Source: JADFXI01 sp963784135 (GTDB lineage: Bacteria; Nitrospirota; Thermodesulfovibrionia; Thermodesulfovibrionales; Dissulfurispiraceae). Taken from it: a DNA stretch of 64,000 nt. A model generated the notes under the pieces. The model made no database searches, had not been told where the DNA came from, and saw only the letters and a list, made by a program, of their open reading frames with translations. Positions 1-8,689 of this stretch are shown here, piece by piece; position 1 is the stretch's first letter; the number at the start of each line of letters is the position of its first letter. Both the position numbers and the translations under genes were made by a program. The stretch spans positions 62,001 through 126,000 of the forward strand of contig CAWAQG010000002.1 in assembly GCA_963784135.1 (NCBI GenBank). The letters run 5' to 3'.

Positions 1-272
1 AAGGGAGCACATTCACAATTACCAATTACGGGCACTTTGGCGGAATATTTGCGACCCCTATAATTAATTATCCTGACGTCGCAATACTCGGTGCCGGAAG
101 GATTTCGCAGAAACCGTGGGTCAAAGGCGGCCAGATTGTCATCAGAAGAATTCTTCCCCTGTCTTTGACCTTTGACCACAGGGTGACCGACGGAGTTGAT
201 GCCTCACAATTCCTGACGAAGATCGTCAACTATCTCGAAGACCCTGCGTTGCTTTTCATAGAAAGCGCATGA
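1..272 (+). CDS. 2-oxo acid dehydrogenase E2 component (acyltransferase), C-terminal part
   Basis: Only the last 90 codons are in the window; the frame starts at base 3. The fragment carries the end of the 2-oxoacid dehydrogenase acyltransferase catalytic domain, including the active-site motif FDHRVTDG (family consensus DHRxxDG), in which His and Asp drive acyl transfer from lipoyl to CoA. The family is the trimer- or octamer-forming core of pyruvate, 2-oxoglutarate or branched-chain dehydrogenase complexes in the cytoplasm. The fragment does not tell which substrate is used. Its stop overlaps the start of the acyl-CoA synthetase alpha gene (ATGA), so the pair is probably co-transcribed. Acyl-CoA made by the dehydrogenase could be converted to acid plus ATP by the next enzyme; that link is inference. 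Confidence 0.9.
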   Translation, partial: GSTFTITNYGHFGGIFATPIINYPDVAILGAGRISQKPWVKGGQIVIRRILPLSLTFDHRVTDGVDASQFLTKIVNYLEDPALLFIESA

Positions 273-1645
273 ATCACGCCGGCCCTCTGGACCCCCTCTT
301 CAGCCCTCAAAGCGTCATACTTATCGGCGCAGCCCACACAGAGAAAAAGCTTGGCGGCATCGTACTCAAAAATCTCCTGAAGTCAAAAGTAAGAATCTAC
401 CCTGTAAACCCGAAATATGAGACGCTCATGGGAATAAAGGCTTATCCGTCAGTCAAAGCAGTAAGAGAGCTTTTTGATGCAAGCGGCGCACCGGTTGACC
501 TGGCAATAATTATGAGGCCGGCTTCCGAGACGCCGGGAATTTTGAGGGAACTGCATCCATGGACAAAAACAGCCGTCATTGTCAGCGCAGGTTTTTCCGA
601 GGCGGGACAGCCGGGACTGCAGGATGAGGTCAAAAATATAGGGAAAGAAACAGGGATCCGCCTGCTGGGACCTAATTGCCTGGGCGTGTATAATGCCCAC
701 CAAAAGCTTGATACCTTGTTTATCGCCCGCGAGAAACTTAAAAGACCAAAAAAAGGCAATGTTGCCGTGATTTCCCAGAGCGGCGCCGTCATGACCTGTC
801 TTTTCGAGGCAATGCGGGCATCAAACACCGGCATATCAAAAGCCGTCGGCTATGGCAATGCCGTTGATATCGACGAATCGGATTTTTACGATTACCTTGC
901 CCGGGACCCTCATACCGAGATTGTTATTTCATATATAGAGTCGGTGGGTGACGGAAGAAAATTCATTAAGTCGGCGAGGGCGCTCTCCGAAGAGAAAACC
1001 CTGCTCATACTTAAATCAGGCAAGGGCTGCAGCGGCCAGGCTGCCGCTTTTTCGCACACCGGACGGCTTGCAGGAAGGTATGAGGTGTTCAGCTCCGTCC
1101 TCAGGCAGTTCGGCATAAAAGAGGCCGTTGATTTCGACGACCTCGTTGATTCCGCAAAAGCTCTTTCCTACCAGAAACCGGTAAAGCCGGGGAATGGACG
1201 AAGGGTCTGCATAGTTACCAACGGGGGAGGCTCCGGGGTGCTTGCCGCTGATGAGTGCATGAAGCTGCTTCTGGATGTTGCACCGGTACGGGAGGAAAAG
1301 GCCCAAAGGCTCAAGGAGGTGTTTCCGCCATTTTATGCAATGAGCAATCCCATTGACCTCACTGCCCAGGTAAAAGATACTGATTATGCTGTGGTGCTGG
1401 AGATGCTTAAGGATGATTATGACGGATTTCTTATTATAGCCTTGACAACAGTGACCGGCATTACCAATGCGCTCGCCGGCATTATAAAGGATTTCCGGGA
1501 AACAACAGACAAGCCGGTAGTGCTTTACACGGACAGCAATAGTTCCGCCCGATCCATAACAGCACTCTTCGAAAAGGCCGGGATACCGGTCTATCCCTCC
1601 CCTGAAAGGGCGGCAAGGGCATTAAATGCCCTCCTGGGCAAATAG
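269..1645 (+). CDS. acyl-CoA synthetase (ADP/NDP-forming), alpha subunit
   Basis: A 458-residue protein with the CoA-binding Rossmann domain (about residues 8-130), the GPNCLG motif (134-139), SQSGAV (170-174 region) and the FSHTG motif at 261-265. His263 there matches the phosphohistidine of acetate-CoA ligase (ADP-forming). The enzyme class interconverts acyl-CoA + ADP + Pi with acid + CoA + ATP and conserves energy in fermentative or syntrophic anaerobes. The length fits a separate alpha subunit; the ATP-grasp beta subunit is encoded at 3863-4474, with an HDOD gene and a diguanylate cyclase gene between. The ATG start overlaps the upstream E2 stop codon. The acyl group used cannot be read from sequence. 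Confidence 0.9.
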   Translation: MNHAGPLDPLFSPQSVILIGAAHTEKKLGGIVLKNLLKSKVRIYPVNPKYETLMGIKAYPSVKAVRELFDASGAPVDLAIIMRPASETPGILRELHPWTKTAVIVSAGFSEAGQPGLQDEVKNIGKETGIRLLGPNCLGVYNAHQKLDTLFIAREKLKRPKKGNVAVISQSGAVMTCLFEAMRASNTGISKAVGYGNAVDIDESDFYDYLARDPHTEIVISYIESVGDGRKFIKSARALSEEKTLLILKSGKGCSGQAAAFSHTGRLAGRYEVFSSVLRQFGIKEAVDFDDLVDSAKALSYQKPVKPGNGRRVCIVTNGGGSGVLAADECMKLLLDVAPVREEKAQRLKEVFPPFYAMSNPIDLTAQVKDTDYAVVLEMLKDDYDGFLIIALTTVTGITNALAGIIKDFRETTDKPVVLYTDSNSSARSITALFEKAGIPVYPSPERAARALNALLGK

Positions 1646-1662
1646 CTTTACCTGTGGCAGCT

Positions 1663-2547
1663 ATGATAAACTTTTATGGGAATATGGACATAATCGACAA
1701 AAAAATGAATGACTCTCTGCGGCTGTTTGTGCAGAAAATAACCAAACTTCCGACCATCCCTGTGGTCGCCCATGAAATATTGAATGTGACAAGAAACAAT
1801 CTTATCTCTGTGGATACATTGGAAAAGATTGTGTGCAAAGACCCGGCCATTTCAGCCAAAATTGTGGGCTTGTCCAACGCCGCCTTTTTCGGATACCAGA
1901 TGCCGCATGCAACCGTAGCTGGCGCAATACAGAAAATAGGGTTCACCAATGTAAAGAATATAGCCCTGGGCATATCGTTAATGACAATCTTCGACGACAA
2001 GCATCTCAAGCTGGCCTACGATTACAGCAGGATTTACAAGCACTCCATAGCAACAGGACTTGTTGCGCTGCGATTGGCCGGCAACCTCGGGATCAAACCT
2101 CGTGATGATCTTTTTTTATGCGGCATGCTCCACGACATCGGACTGCTGCTGCTTAACAGTTATTTCCCCGAGCTTTACAGCAAAGCAGCAGAAGCCGCGC
2201 GGGAGCGTAAAAACCTGCTGGAGGCTGAAACACTCGTGATGGGATTTACCCACGCTGACATAGGAGCATGGATCGCGGATACATGGAACCTGTCGGACAC
2301 CCTGCAGGAAGTCATAATGCACCATCACGGTCCCTCCCTTGCAAAAAAGTACAAGGGAACTGTTGCGCTCGTGCACCTGGCCGATTATATTACATGCAAG
2401 CGGTTCTTTTGCATGACTGAGCAAAACGTCTATTGCCCGCTCGACCCGCTGGCTCTCTTTCTGCTTGACATGCCGGAGAAAAATTTTGACGATATAGCGT
2501 CCGGCGTTCCCGACAAGATGTTTGAGGACGGGATATTCGAGTCATGA
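1663..2547 (+). CDS. HDOD domain signalling protein
   Basis: About 294 residues, mostly one HDOD domain (roughly residues 25-225), a degenerate relative of HD phosphohydrolases found in bacterial signalling proteins. An HD-like motif, LHDIG, is still visible near residue 160, followed by an HHH run around residue 210. ATG 1663 is chosen; a GTG at 1654 and an ATG at 1684 (preceded by GGGA) are alternatives. It overlaps the next gene by four bases (ATGA), so translation is probably coupled to the diguanylate cyclase. HDOD proteins usually act in regulation of motility or c-di-GMP output. Its role between the two acyl-CoA synthetase subunit genes is unknown. Confidence 0.85.
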   Translation: MINFYGNMDIIDKKMNDSLRLFVQKITKLPTIPVVAHEILNVTRNNLISVDTLEKIVCKDPAISAKIVGLSNAAFFGYQMPHATVAGAIQKIGFTNVKNIALGISLMTIFDDKHLKLAYDYSRIYKHSIATGLVALRLAGNLGIKPRDDLFLCGMLHDIGLLLLNSYFPELYSKAAEAARERKNLLEAETLVMGFTHADIGAWIADTWNLSDTLQEVIMHHHGPSLAKKYKGTVALVHLADYITCKRFFCMTEQNVYCPLDPLALFLLDMPEKNFDDIASGVPDKMFEDGIFES

Positions 2548-3854
2548 GCGAACAGATATTTGCCCGGTGGCTGCAGAGGTTTCTCTCAGGAGATGGCTAT
2601 CCTCCTGTTTCTTTTGAAGGGCTCTCCTCAACCGAGACAGCCATGGCCCGGCAGATCGAGAACGAATGCCGAAAAACCGATACCTTCAACAGATATTCCA
2701 GGATATTCCTTCAGACACTCGACAGCTCCGAGCGGTTTTCCGAAGTTGCGATACGGGCGCTTTCCGCATTAATTAAAATAGGACAGCTCGGAGAGACGAT
2801 CAGGGATGTCGATATTTTTTGCAGAAACATAGCGGCGATCTTTACACGCGAATTAGGTTTTGAAAACTGTTTGATACTGCTGAAGCATCCGGATACAGGG
2901 AAACTGAGACTGGAGGCATACAGTGCCAAAGAAGGCGACTATCCGTCATCCGGGAAGGAAAAGAAAAAATGCAAGGCAATGATTGGTGAAGAAATAGCGC
3001 TCCAGGTGGCCGGTTCCGGTGATTATATCCATATCCCGGATGTCACATGTGACGACAGGTGCTCCAAAGAGGTTTGCGGGAGCATCGGAGTTAAATCGCT
3101 GCTCTCGGCGCCGATCAAAAGCGGAAGCAGCATAATCGGGGTCATCAACTGCGGACATCCCCTTCCGGAGGCCTTCGATGAAAACAAGATCAACCTTATC
3201 CTTCTCCTTTCAAATTTTGCGGGACAGGTAATAACGCTTATTTCTCTCCATAATAAGATGTCCGCATGGAACGAAGCATTGCAAGAGGAGGTGCAGAAAA
3301 AGACCTCCGAACTGCGGAAAAAAAATGAAAAACTCCACAAGCTTGCCGTCACTGATTCACTGACAAATCTTTACAACCGGCGCTTTTTCTTTACCCGGCT
3401 TGAGGAGGAATTTTCAAGAACGCTCAGATATAATGAGCAGTTCGCCCTGCTCCTGATGGACCTCGATAACCTGAAAGCCATCAATGACACCTACGGACAC
3501 GTCACAGGTGACAAGGTAATCAAGCACATCGCCAAATGTCTGAAACATTCTGTCAGAAAAGGCGATGTCATGGGCAGACTCGGTGGTGACGAGTTCGGCT
3601 ATATCATGCTCATCGCCGATGAGGAGGTTGCCTGCCATTTCTCGCTGCGCCTGCAGCAGTCCCTCGCACGGGTTGTATTCAAGGGCATAGAAAACAAGCC
3701 GACCCTGAGCATAGGCATTGCAGCCGTCAACGGCAATAAATTTAAAAAATTCCAGGACACCTATGTGGCCGCTGACGAGGCCCTGTATTTGGCAAAAAAG
3801 AAGAAAAACTGCATCAGCGTTTTCGGTAAAACATTAAAAAGAAAAAACAGGTAA
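2544..3854 (+). CDS. GAF-GGDEF diguanylate cyclase
   Basis: A 436-residue soluble protein. Residues about 70-235 form a GAF-type sensor domain, 245-268 a short coiled coil, and 270-435 a GGDEF domain. The active-site motif GGDEF is intact at 347-351, and the RxxD inhibitory site (RKGD, 338-341) lies five residues upstream. A working, product-inhibited cyclase making c-di-GMP from two GTP is therefore expected. No membrane segment is seen. The GAF domain has several Cys residues (CDDRCSKEVC near 169-178), which might bind a metal or respond to redox; that is inference. The gene overlaps the HDOD gene upstream and ends 8 bases before the acyl-CoA synthetase beta gene. Confidence 0.92.
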   Translation: MSEQIFARWLQRFLSGDGYPPVSFEGLSSTETAMARQIENECRKTDTFNRYSRIFLQTLDSSERFSEVAIRALSALIKIGQLGETIRDVDIFCRNIAAIFTRELGFENCLILLKHPDTGKLRLEAYSAKEGDYPSSGKEKKKCKAMIGEEIALQVAGSGDYIHIPDVTCDDRCSKEVCGSIGVKSLLSAPIKSGSSIIGVINCGHPLPEAFDENKINLILLLSNFAGQVITLISLHNKMSAWNEALQEEVQKKTSELRKKNEKLHKLAVTDSLTNLYNRRFFFTRLEEEFSRTLRYNEQFALLLMDLDNLKAINDTYGHVTGDKVIKHIAKCLKHSVRKGDVMGRLGGDEFGYIMLIADEEVACHFSLRLQQSLARVVFKGIENKPTLSIGIAAVNGNKFKKFQDTYVAADEALYLAKKKKNCISVFGKTLKRKNR

Positions 3855-3862
3855 TAAAAACC

Positions 3863-4474
3863 TTGCTCGAACATGAGGCAAAAGCGTTCCTGAAGGAAAT
3901 GGGGTTGCCGGTACCTCGCGGCACATTCTTCAAAACCGGTTCTGTACCGTCTTCCGCCGGCATGACGTATCCCCTTGCCGCAAAAGTTTCATCCGAACAG
4001 ATCATATCAAAGAGCGATGTCCGCGGCATAAGAACAGGGATCACAAATGAGGAGGAACTGAAGCAGGCGGTTGCCGGCCTTATGGAGATACCTGGCGCCG
4101 AAGGGGTGCTGGTGGAGGAAATGGCCCCGCGCGGCGTCGAAGTCATCATCGGGGGAATTATCGACCCGCAGTTCGGGCCTGTCATGATGTTCGGTCTCGG
4201 CGGAGTTTATGTAGAGCTGTTCAAAGACGTAGCTTTCGGGCTGGCCCCGCTTGAGGAAAGAGATGCCTTGTGGCTCATTGCACAGATAAAAGGCCGCATG
4301 CTTTTAGAAGGATACCGGGGCGGCCCGCCCGTCGGACACCAGTGCGCTCGTCGGCATTATAATTACCATCTCCAGGCTGATGACAGAGGGCCGTATAAGA
4401 GAAATCGACTTAAACCCGTTGCCGCATATCCGGCCGGCGCCATGATCCTCGATGCGAAGATGTCTCTTATATGA
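3863..4474 (+). CDS. acyl-CoA synthetase (ADP-forming), beta subunit, with paired frameshifts
   Basis: ATP-grasp subunit of about 203 residues, partner of the alpha subunit at 269-1645. The start LLEHEAK...GLPVPRG is typical of the family; a TTG at 3863 is the likely start. After residue 156 the reading frame leaves the conserved path. Read one base later from 4335 to about 4418, the DNA encodes the expected ending (DTSALVG, then REIDLNP), and near 4418 the original frame resumes with VAAYPAGAM. One extra G near 4334 and one missing G near 4418 would explain this. The encoded protein therefore has about 28 wrong residues across the conserved DLNPV motif. Either two assembly errors or a damaged gene; the flanking sequence is clean. 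Confidence 0.85.
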   Translation: MLEHEAKAFLKEMGLPVPRGTFFKTGSVPSSAGMTYPLAAKVSSEQIISKSDVRGIRTGITNEEELKQAVAGLMEIPGAEGVLVEEMAPRGVEVIIGGIIDPQFGPVMMFGLGGVYVELFKDVAFGLAPLEERDALWLIAQIKGRMLLEGYRGGPPVGHQCARRHYNYHLQADDRGPYKRNRLKPVAAYPAGAMILDAKMSLI

Positions 4475-4507
4475 GGAGATGCATGGACGGGGGGCGTCCA
4501 ATATTCC

Positions 4508-5740
4508 TTACTCATCCGGGTATCGCCCTGCCATGGAACGGATGACATCATAAGAGGAAAAAAAAGCTTCGATCATTTCCGGATCGAAATGTTTTCCGGA
4601 TTCGCTCCGGAGCGTCTCAAGCACGCGGGCCTCATCCCAGGGCTCCTTATACACCCTCCTGGAGCAGAGCGCATCATAGACGTCGGCAATGGCAACCACC
4701 CTGCCGAAGGCGGGTATTTCCCCGGCCTTTTTCCCCAGCGCCTCGCCATCACCACGCTCATAACCGGCAAGGGGCTGTCCGTTCACATGATTAATATGGC
4801 CTGGATAGCCGCTCCCATCCCAGCGCTCATGATGGGTCAACGCAATAATGGAGGCCGCCTTATCAAAGTCTGAATAAGTGTCTGAGAACAGCCTGGACCC
4901 AAGATATGAATGCTGCTTCATGATTTTGAATTCATCCGGATCGAGCCTGGCAGGTTTCTTCAGGATAGTATCGGAAATGGCCACCTTTCCGACATCGTGG
5001 AGCATCGCCGCCATCCTCAGCACATCCTTGTTCCGCTCCACTTCCTCTGATGTGCACTCCCTGCCGGAAACCCAGGTCTCGTAAATCTCTACGGCATAGG
5101 CCGCCACGCGGTTAACGTGGGGTCCGGTTTCCTTGGGATCGCGCAATTCCGCCATCTTTATCATCCTTAAGATAATGGCCCTCATCATTTCAGCGCGTTC
5201 AATGGCAAGGGCGGCGCTGCCTGCGAAATATTTTATTGACTCTTCATCATCCTTCGGAAACGGATGTATATTCCCATATCCGTCACAGGCGTTGATGAGT
5301 TGCATGACGCCGATTATGCCGCGCTGATTGACCTTGAGCGGAATGGTCAGCACCGACTGCGTCCGGTAATTCGAGAGTTGATCGTATTCCTTTTTGAAAT
5401 GATATGTAGTATCGCGCGGCAAATTGTACACATCGGGGATATTCAGCATCTCGCCGGTAGAAGCTACATGCCCGGCTATGGACTCATTATCAATAGGGAC
5501 AGTGAACGTAGAGTAAATAAGCTTTTTCCCGGGAGCTGAGTTTTTTCTGCAGGGTTTCATTCTGAGAGCAGACAAACTTTAGGCGGTCGTCCTCCTTAAC
5601 ATATATGGAGCCCGCGTCGGCATTCACGAAACGGCGGGCAATAGCAAGAATACGCTCAAGCAGGATGTCAACATCCTTGACCTTAGTGATTTCCTCCCCA
5701 GCTCAATAATATGCTTCAGCTTTTGTTTTTCATCAAACAT
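4508..5740 (-). pseudogene. GAF / HD-GYP c-di-GMP phosphodiesterase, two frameshifts
   Basis: The intact part, 4508-5575, encodes the end of a GAF domain and a full HD-GYP domain with HDVGK and HHERWDGSGYPGH, the metal-binding and signature motifs of phosphodiesterases that hydrolyse c-di-GMP. The GAF start lies upstream in other frames. An ATG at 5740 begins MFDEKQKLKHIIELG; the frame breaks near 5698, where one G seems missing in a G-run. The segment from 5698 to about 5540 reads well in a second frame (EEITKVKDVDILLERIL). It then shifts again at about 5540 into the frame running to 4508. With both repaired the protein would be about 410 residues. It is the last gene of the chemotaxis operon. 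Sequencing error and true decay cannot be separated here. Confidence 0.75.
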
Positions 5741-5820
5741 GGCGTTATCACTGTTTCCCTCGACGAATATCATAAGCTCACAGGTCCATTCTGTCAAGGT
5801 ACCGCTACCGCCAATTCGTA

Positions 5821-6117
5821 CTATTTCCAAAAAATCTTGCCGCAATATTCAGGATAGAGTTTCGTTGCACATTCCGGACATATCCCGTGGGTGAACTCAG
5901 CTTCCGAGTGCTCGCGTATATATAACTCAATTTGAGTCCAAAAACCCTGATCATCACGTATCTTCTTGCAGGAAGCGCATATGGGTAATATGCCGTGCAA
6001 TACTTTGATTGTGTGAAGAGCGTTCTGAAGCTCTGAAACAATTTTTTCTATTTCCTTTTTCGCACTATCCGGGCCATCTGTTGTGAACTGCTCCTTTGTT
6101 TTGGACTCATCTTTCAT
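5821..6117 (-). CDS. small protein with CxxC/CxxC zinc-ribbon-like module
   Basis: 98 residues. The first 45 are charged and helical and the rest is compact, with the motif LPICASCKKIRDD, then WTQIE, and GICPECATK near the end. The two CxxC pairs could bind a metal. The same module is common as a C-terminal tail on PAS and response-regulator proteins in deltaproteobacteria and Nitrospirota; here it stands alone. It lies between cheB and the HD-GYP gene and is probably in the chemotaxis operon (about 85 bases below cheB). Start ATG 6117. Function is not known; a redox or metal-sensing accessory role is a guess. Confidence 0.75.
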   Translation of the reverse strand: MKDESKTKEQFTTDGPDSAKKEIEKIVSELQNALHTIKVLHGILPICASCKKIRDDQGFWTQIELYIREHSEAEFTHGICPECATKLYPEYCGKIFWK

Positions 6118-6202
6118 AGCGCTTTCTCCATGTTCATTTTTTTATGAGACGCCCTAAAAAGGTTCAGGGGGACCAAAAACGGCCGGCACTACAGCCTTAT
6201 TA

Positions 6203-7264
6203 TCAGTGATACCCTAAAATAACGCCTGCCATCTCCTTTAAAGCAACAACCCTGTCCGTTGCTCCTATTTCTATGGCCTTTTTGGGCATGCCGAACACTA
6301 TAGAGGATTTCTCATCCTGCGCCAATGTGAAAGCTCCTGCGGATTTCATTTCGAGCATGCCCCTTGCGCCGTCCTCACCCATGCCGGTCAGAATTACACC
6401 TATGGCATTCTTCCCGGCGAATTTAGCCACTGACCGGAAAAGCACATCCACCGATGGCCTTACAAAATTTACCATCGGTCCATCTGTTATCTCCACATAA
6501 TACATTGCTCCTTTTCTCCTGATTTCCATGTGCCTGTTTCCCGGCGCAACTAATACCGTTCCCCTTAGCACCCTGTCACCTGTGACAGCTTCTTTGACAT
6601 CCAGCCTCGACAGGTAGTCCAATCTTTCTGCAAAAGACCGTGTGAAAACTGGAGGCATGTGCTGTACGATAACTATTCCAGGAGCTGATTCCGGCATCAT
6701 TGTAATCATCTCTGTTACAGCCTGGGTGCCGCCTGTAGATGCTCCTATGGCAATAATCTTGTCGGTAGTGGATATTTTCCCGGGATCGAAGACGGACTTT
6801 CCGGACCTGTCCGGTATCAAGTGCTGGGTGGGGACCATACCGCGGGCCCTTACATGTGCCTTTGAGGCAATCCTGACTTTTCTGTTAAGCTCGTCGCTGA
6901 GAGCAGCAATGCCGCTCGACACATCAATAGCGGGTTTGGTCACATAGTCCACAGCTCCCAGTTCAAGGGCCTTCAGTGTTGTTTCACATCCCTTGCCTGT
7001 TAATGCGCTCACCATTACAACAGGAATGGGATCAGTCGCCATCAACTCTTTCATAAAAGTCAGCCCGTCCATCCTCGGCATCTCAACATCGAGTGTAATT
7101 ACATCGGGCCTCAGGTTTGTAATCTTTTCCATGGCAAAAATGGGGTCCTGCGCGGTCCCGACGACTTCAATATCACCGGCCTCGTTAAGAATCTCTGTAA
7201 GGAGGCGTCTTATAACAGCAGAATCGTCTATAATTAAAACCCTTGTCTTTCTTCCTGCATCCAT
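6203..7264 (-). CDS. cheB: chemotaxis protein-glutamate methylesterase CheB
   Basis: 353 residues: receiver domain (about 1-125) with DDSAV and the phospho-acceptor Asp in LDVEMPRMDG, a linker, then the methylesterase domain (about 165-350). The Ser-His-Asp triad is visible in IGASTGGTQAV, QHMPP and GMGEDGARG. CheB removes methyl groups from chemoreceptor glutamates and can deamidate glutamines; phosphorylation by CheA activates it. It follows cheD by one base and cheR just before that, so all three adaptation enzymes are co-transcribed. Full length and no defects seen. Confidence 0.97.
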   Translation of the reverse strand: MDAGRKTRVLIIDDSAVIRRLLTEILNEAGDIEVVGTAQDPIFAMEKITNLRPDVITLDVEMPRMDGLTFMKELMATDPIPVVMVSALTGKGCETTLKALELGAVDYVTKPAIDVSSGIAALSDELNRKVRIASKAHVRARGMVPTQHLIPDRSGKSVFDPGKISTTDKIIAIGASTGGTQAVTEMITMMPESAPGIVIVQHMPPVFTRSFAERLDYLSRLDVKEAVTGDRVLRGTVLVAPGNRHMEIRRKGAMYYVEITDGPMVNFVRPSVDVLFRSVAKFAGKNAIGVILTGMGEDGARGMLEMKSAGAFTLAQDEKSSIVFGMPKKAIEIGATDRVVALKEMAGVILGYH

Positions 7265-7265
7265 T

Positions 7266-7793
7266 TCAGTCGGCCTCCATAGTCCGCAGATTCAAGACTG
7301 CACAGGGCAACGCGCACTTTTCGTTCCATAAGCGCAAATCTTCATTATATAGCTGCTTTACAAAGGCCCTTCCAGTGCCGGTATGGAAAATCAGTTTAAT
7401 GCCGTAATCAGGACATGTGAATTCCCTGATAATAGGGATACCGTAATCCGACAACATCTCCCTGGCTGTATTAACATTTTTCAGGCCGATATCGAACTCT
7501 CCGGTAAGCTCCCTGACCACCCTGCCGCCTCCAAAGATCTTGGCCCTGATATTGCGCGGGTCAGCACCCATGGCCAGGACTTCATCGACCAGCCTTTTAA
7601 TGGAATCGGGTCCGCAGTACAAAGGGTTACGCACATCACTGATAATCTCCGGCAGCAGAAAGTGGTTCATCCCGCCTATCCTGGGTCCCTCGTCATACAG
7701 GCAGACAGAGACACAGGAGCCGAGGATCGTCCCCAATATTACCTCCTCCCTGCTTGCCACAACATCGCCTATATTCAGAGTTATTCTTATCAT
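7266..7793 (-). CDS. cheD: chemoreceptor glutamine deamidase CheD
   Basis: 175 residues. The catalytic Cys lies in LGSCVSVCLYD and the His in GGMNHFLLPE, with KIFGGGRV downstream, all as in the CheD family. CheD converts specific receptor glutamines to glutamate and in many species also interacts with CheC; no cheC is present here. It overlaps the end of cheR by four bases and is followed one base later by cheB. Expected length for the family. Confidence 0.95.
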   Translation of the reverse strand: MIRITLNIGDVVASREEVILGTILGSCVSVCLYDEGPRIGGMNHFLLPEIISDVRNPLYCGPDSIKRLVDEVLAMGADPRNIRAKIFGGGRVVRELTGEFDIGLKNVNTAREMLSDYGIPIIREFTCPDYGIKLIFHTGTGRAFVKQLYNEDLRLWNEKCALPCAVLNLRTMEAD

Positions 7794-8689
7794 TTCTTTC
7801 TATATACTGTTATATGGACCGGCACGAATTCTTCGTTCCATAACATTGTCTCCGAATGCCCCAGAAAAAGGTGCCCCTTGCCGCAAAGGTGGCGGTGGAA
7901 CATTGATAATACGTGTCGTTTCATGCCCTCATCAAAATAAATCATCACATTTCTGAAAAAAATAAGATCAAATTTTTTCTTAAACGGATAAGATTTTGCC
8001 GTAAAGTTAAGCCGCCCCAGCCTCACCATCCCCTTCAGGAAATCCTTCGCCTTAATTTTCCCCTCGTTTTCATTTATGCCTTTTAAAAAGTACCTTCCGA
8101 CCATATCTTCCGGCATATTGCCAGGAAGCTGTCCATATTCATAAATGCCGGCCCGGGCAGTCTCCAGCACCTTTGTGGATATATCTGTAGCGAGTATTTT
8201 TATGTCCCAGCTTCCGGGTTCCATGTCCATAATCCTTAAAACCTCATTGACAGTAATTGCTATGGAGTATGGTTCTTCCCCGGTAGAACATCCCGCGCTC
8301 CAGATTCTTATCACCTTTTCATGGGACTTGCTTTTCAGTATGTCCGGAATGATTATGTCACTCAAATATTCGAAATGATGATGCTCCCTGAAGAAGTTGG
8401 TTGTATTGGTTGAAATGCAGTTCAGCATCTCAACCAATTCCCCTTCATCTCTTTTCACTATGTTGTAATAAGCATAAAAACTTCCCGCGTCCTGCTTTTT
8501 GAGTCTCTTTATTAGTCTTGAAGTAAGAAGGCCTTTCTTTGAAACACCAAGTGTTATCCCTGATTCCCTGTATATCAGCTCAGAAAAAAGAGTGAACACC
8601 TCATCGCTGAGAGAGAGGGGGATTTCATCCCCCTCGCAAAGCACGGCTTGTGCGTTAAAACTCTTCGAATCCACCATTTCCCTTTTCAT
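7790..8689 (-). CDS. cheR: chemotaxis protein methyltransferase CheR
   Basis: About 299 residues: an N-terminal helical domain (about 20-90) and a SAM-binding methyltransferase domain with IWSAGCSTGEEPYS (motif I) and FRNVMIYF. It methylates receptor glutamates. The start is uncertain: ATG 8689 has no strong ribosome site, ATG 8677 lies too close to an AGGG, and a GTG at 8674 is best spaced from it. With ATG 8689 the gene overlaps the end of the MCP gene by 35 bases. The upstream receptor ends in an aromatic pentapeptide of the kind that docks CheR, so the pair may work together. Confidence 0.95.
   Translation of the reverse strand: MKREMVDSKSFNAQAVLCEGDEIPLSLSDEVFTLFSELIYRESGITLGVSKKGLLTSRLIKRLKKQDAGSFYAYYNIVKRDEGELVEMLNCISTNTTNFFREHHHFEYLSDIIIPDILKSKSHEKVIRIWSAGCSTGEEPYSIAITVNEVLRIMDMEPGSWDIKILATDISTKVLETARAGIYEYGQLPGNMPEDMVGRYFLKGINENEGKIKAKDFLKGMVRLGRLNFTAKSYPFKKKFDLIFFRNVMIYFDEGMKRHVLSMFHRHLCGKGHLFLGHSETMLWNEEFVPVHITVYRKK

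Noticed and set aside
5540..5698. Programmed frameshifting in the HD-GYP gene
   Set aside because: Two shifts of opposite sign without a slippery heptamer and stem pattern; error or decay is simpler.
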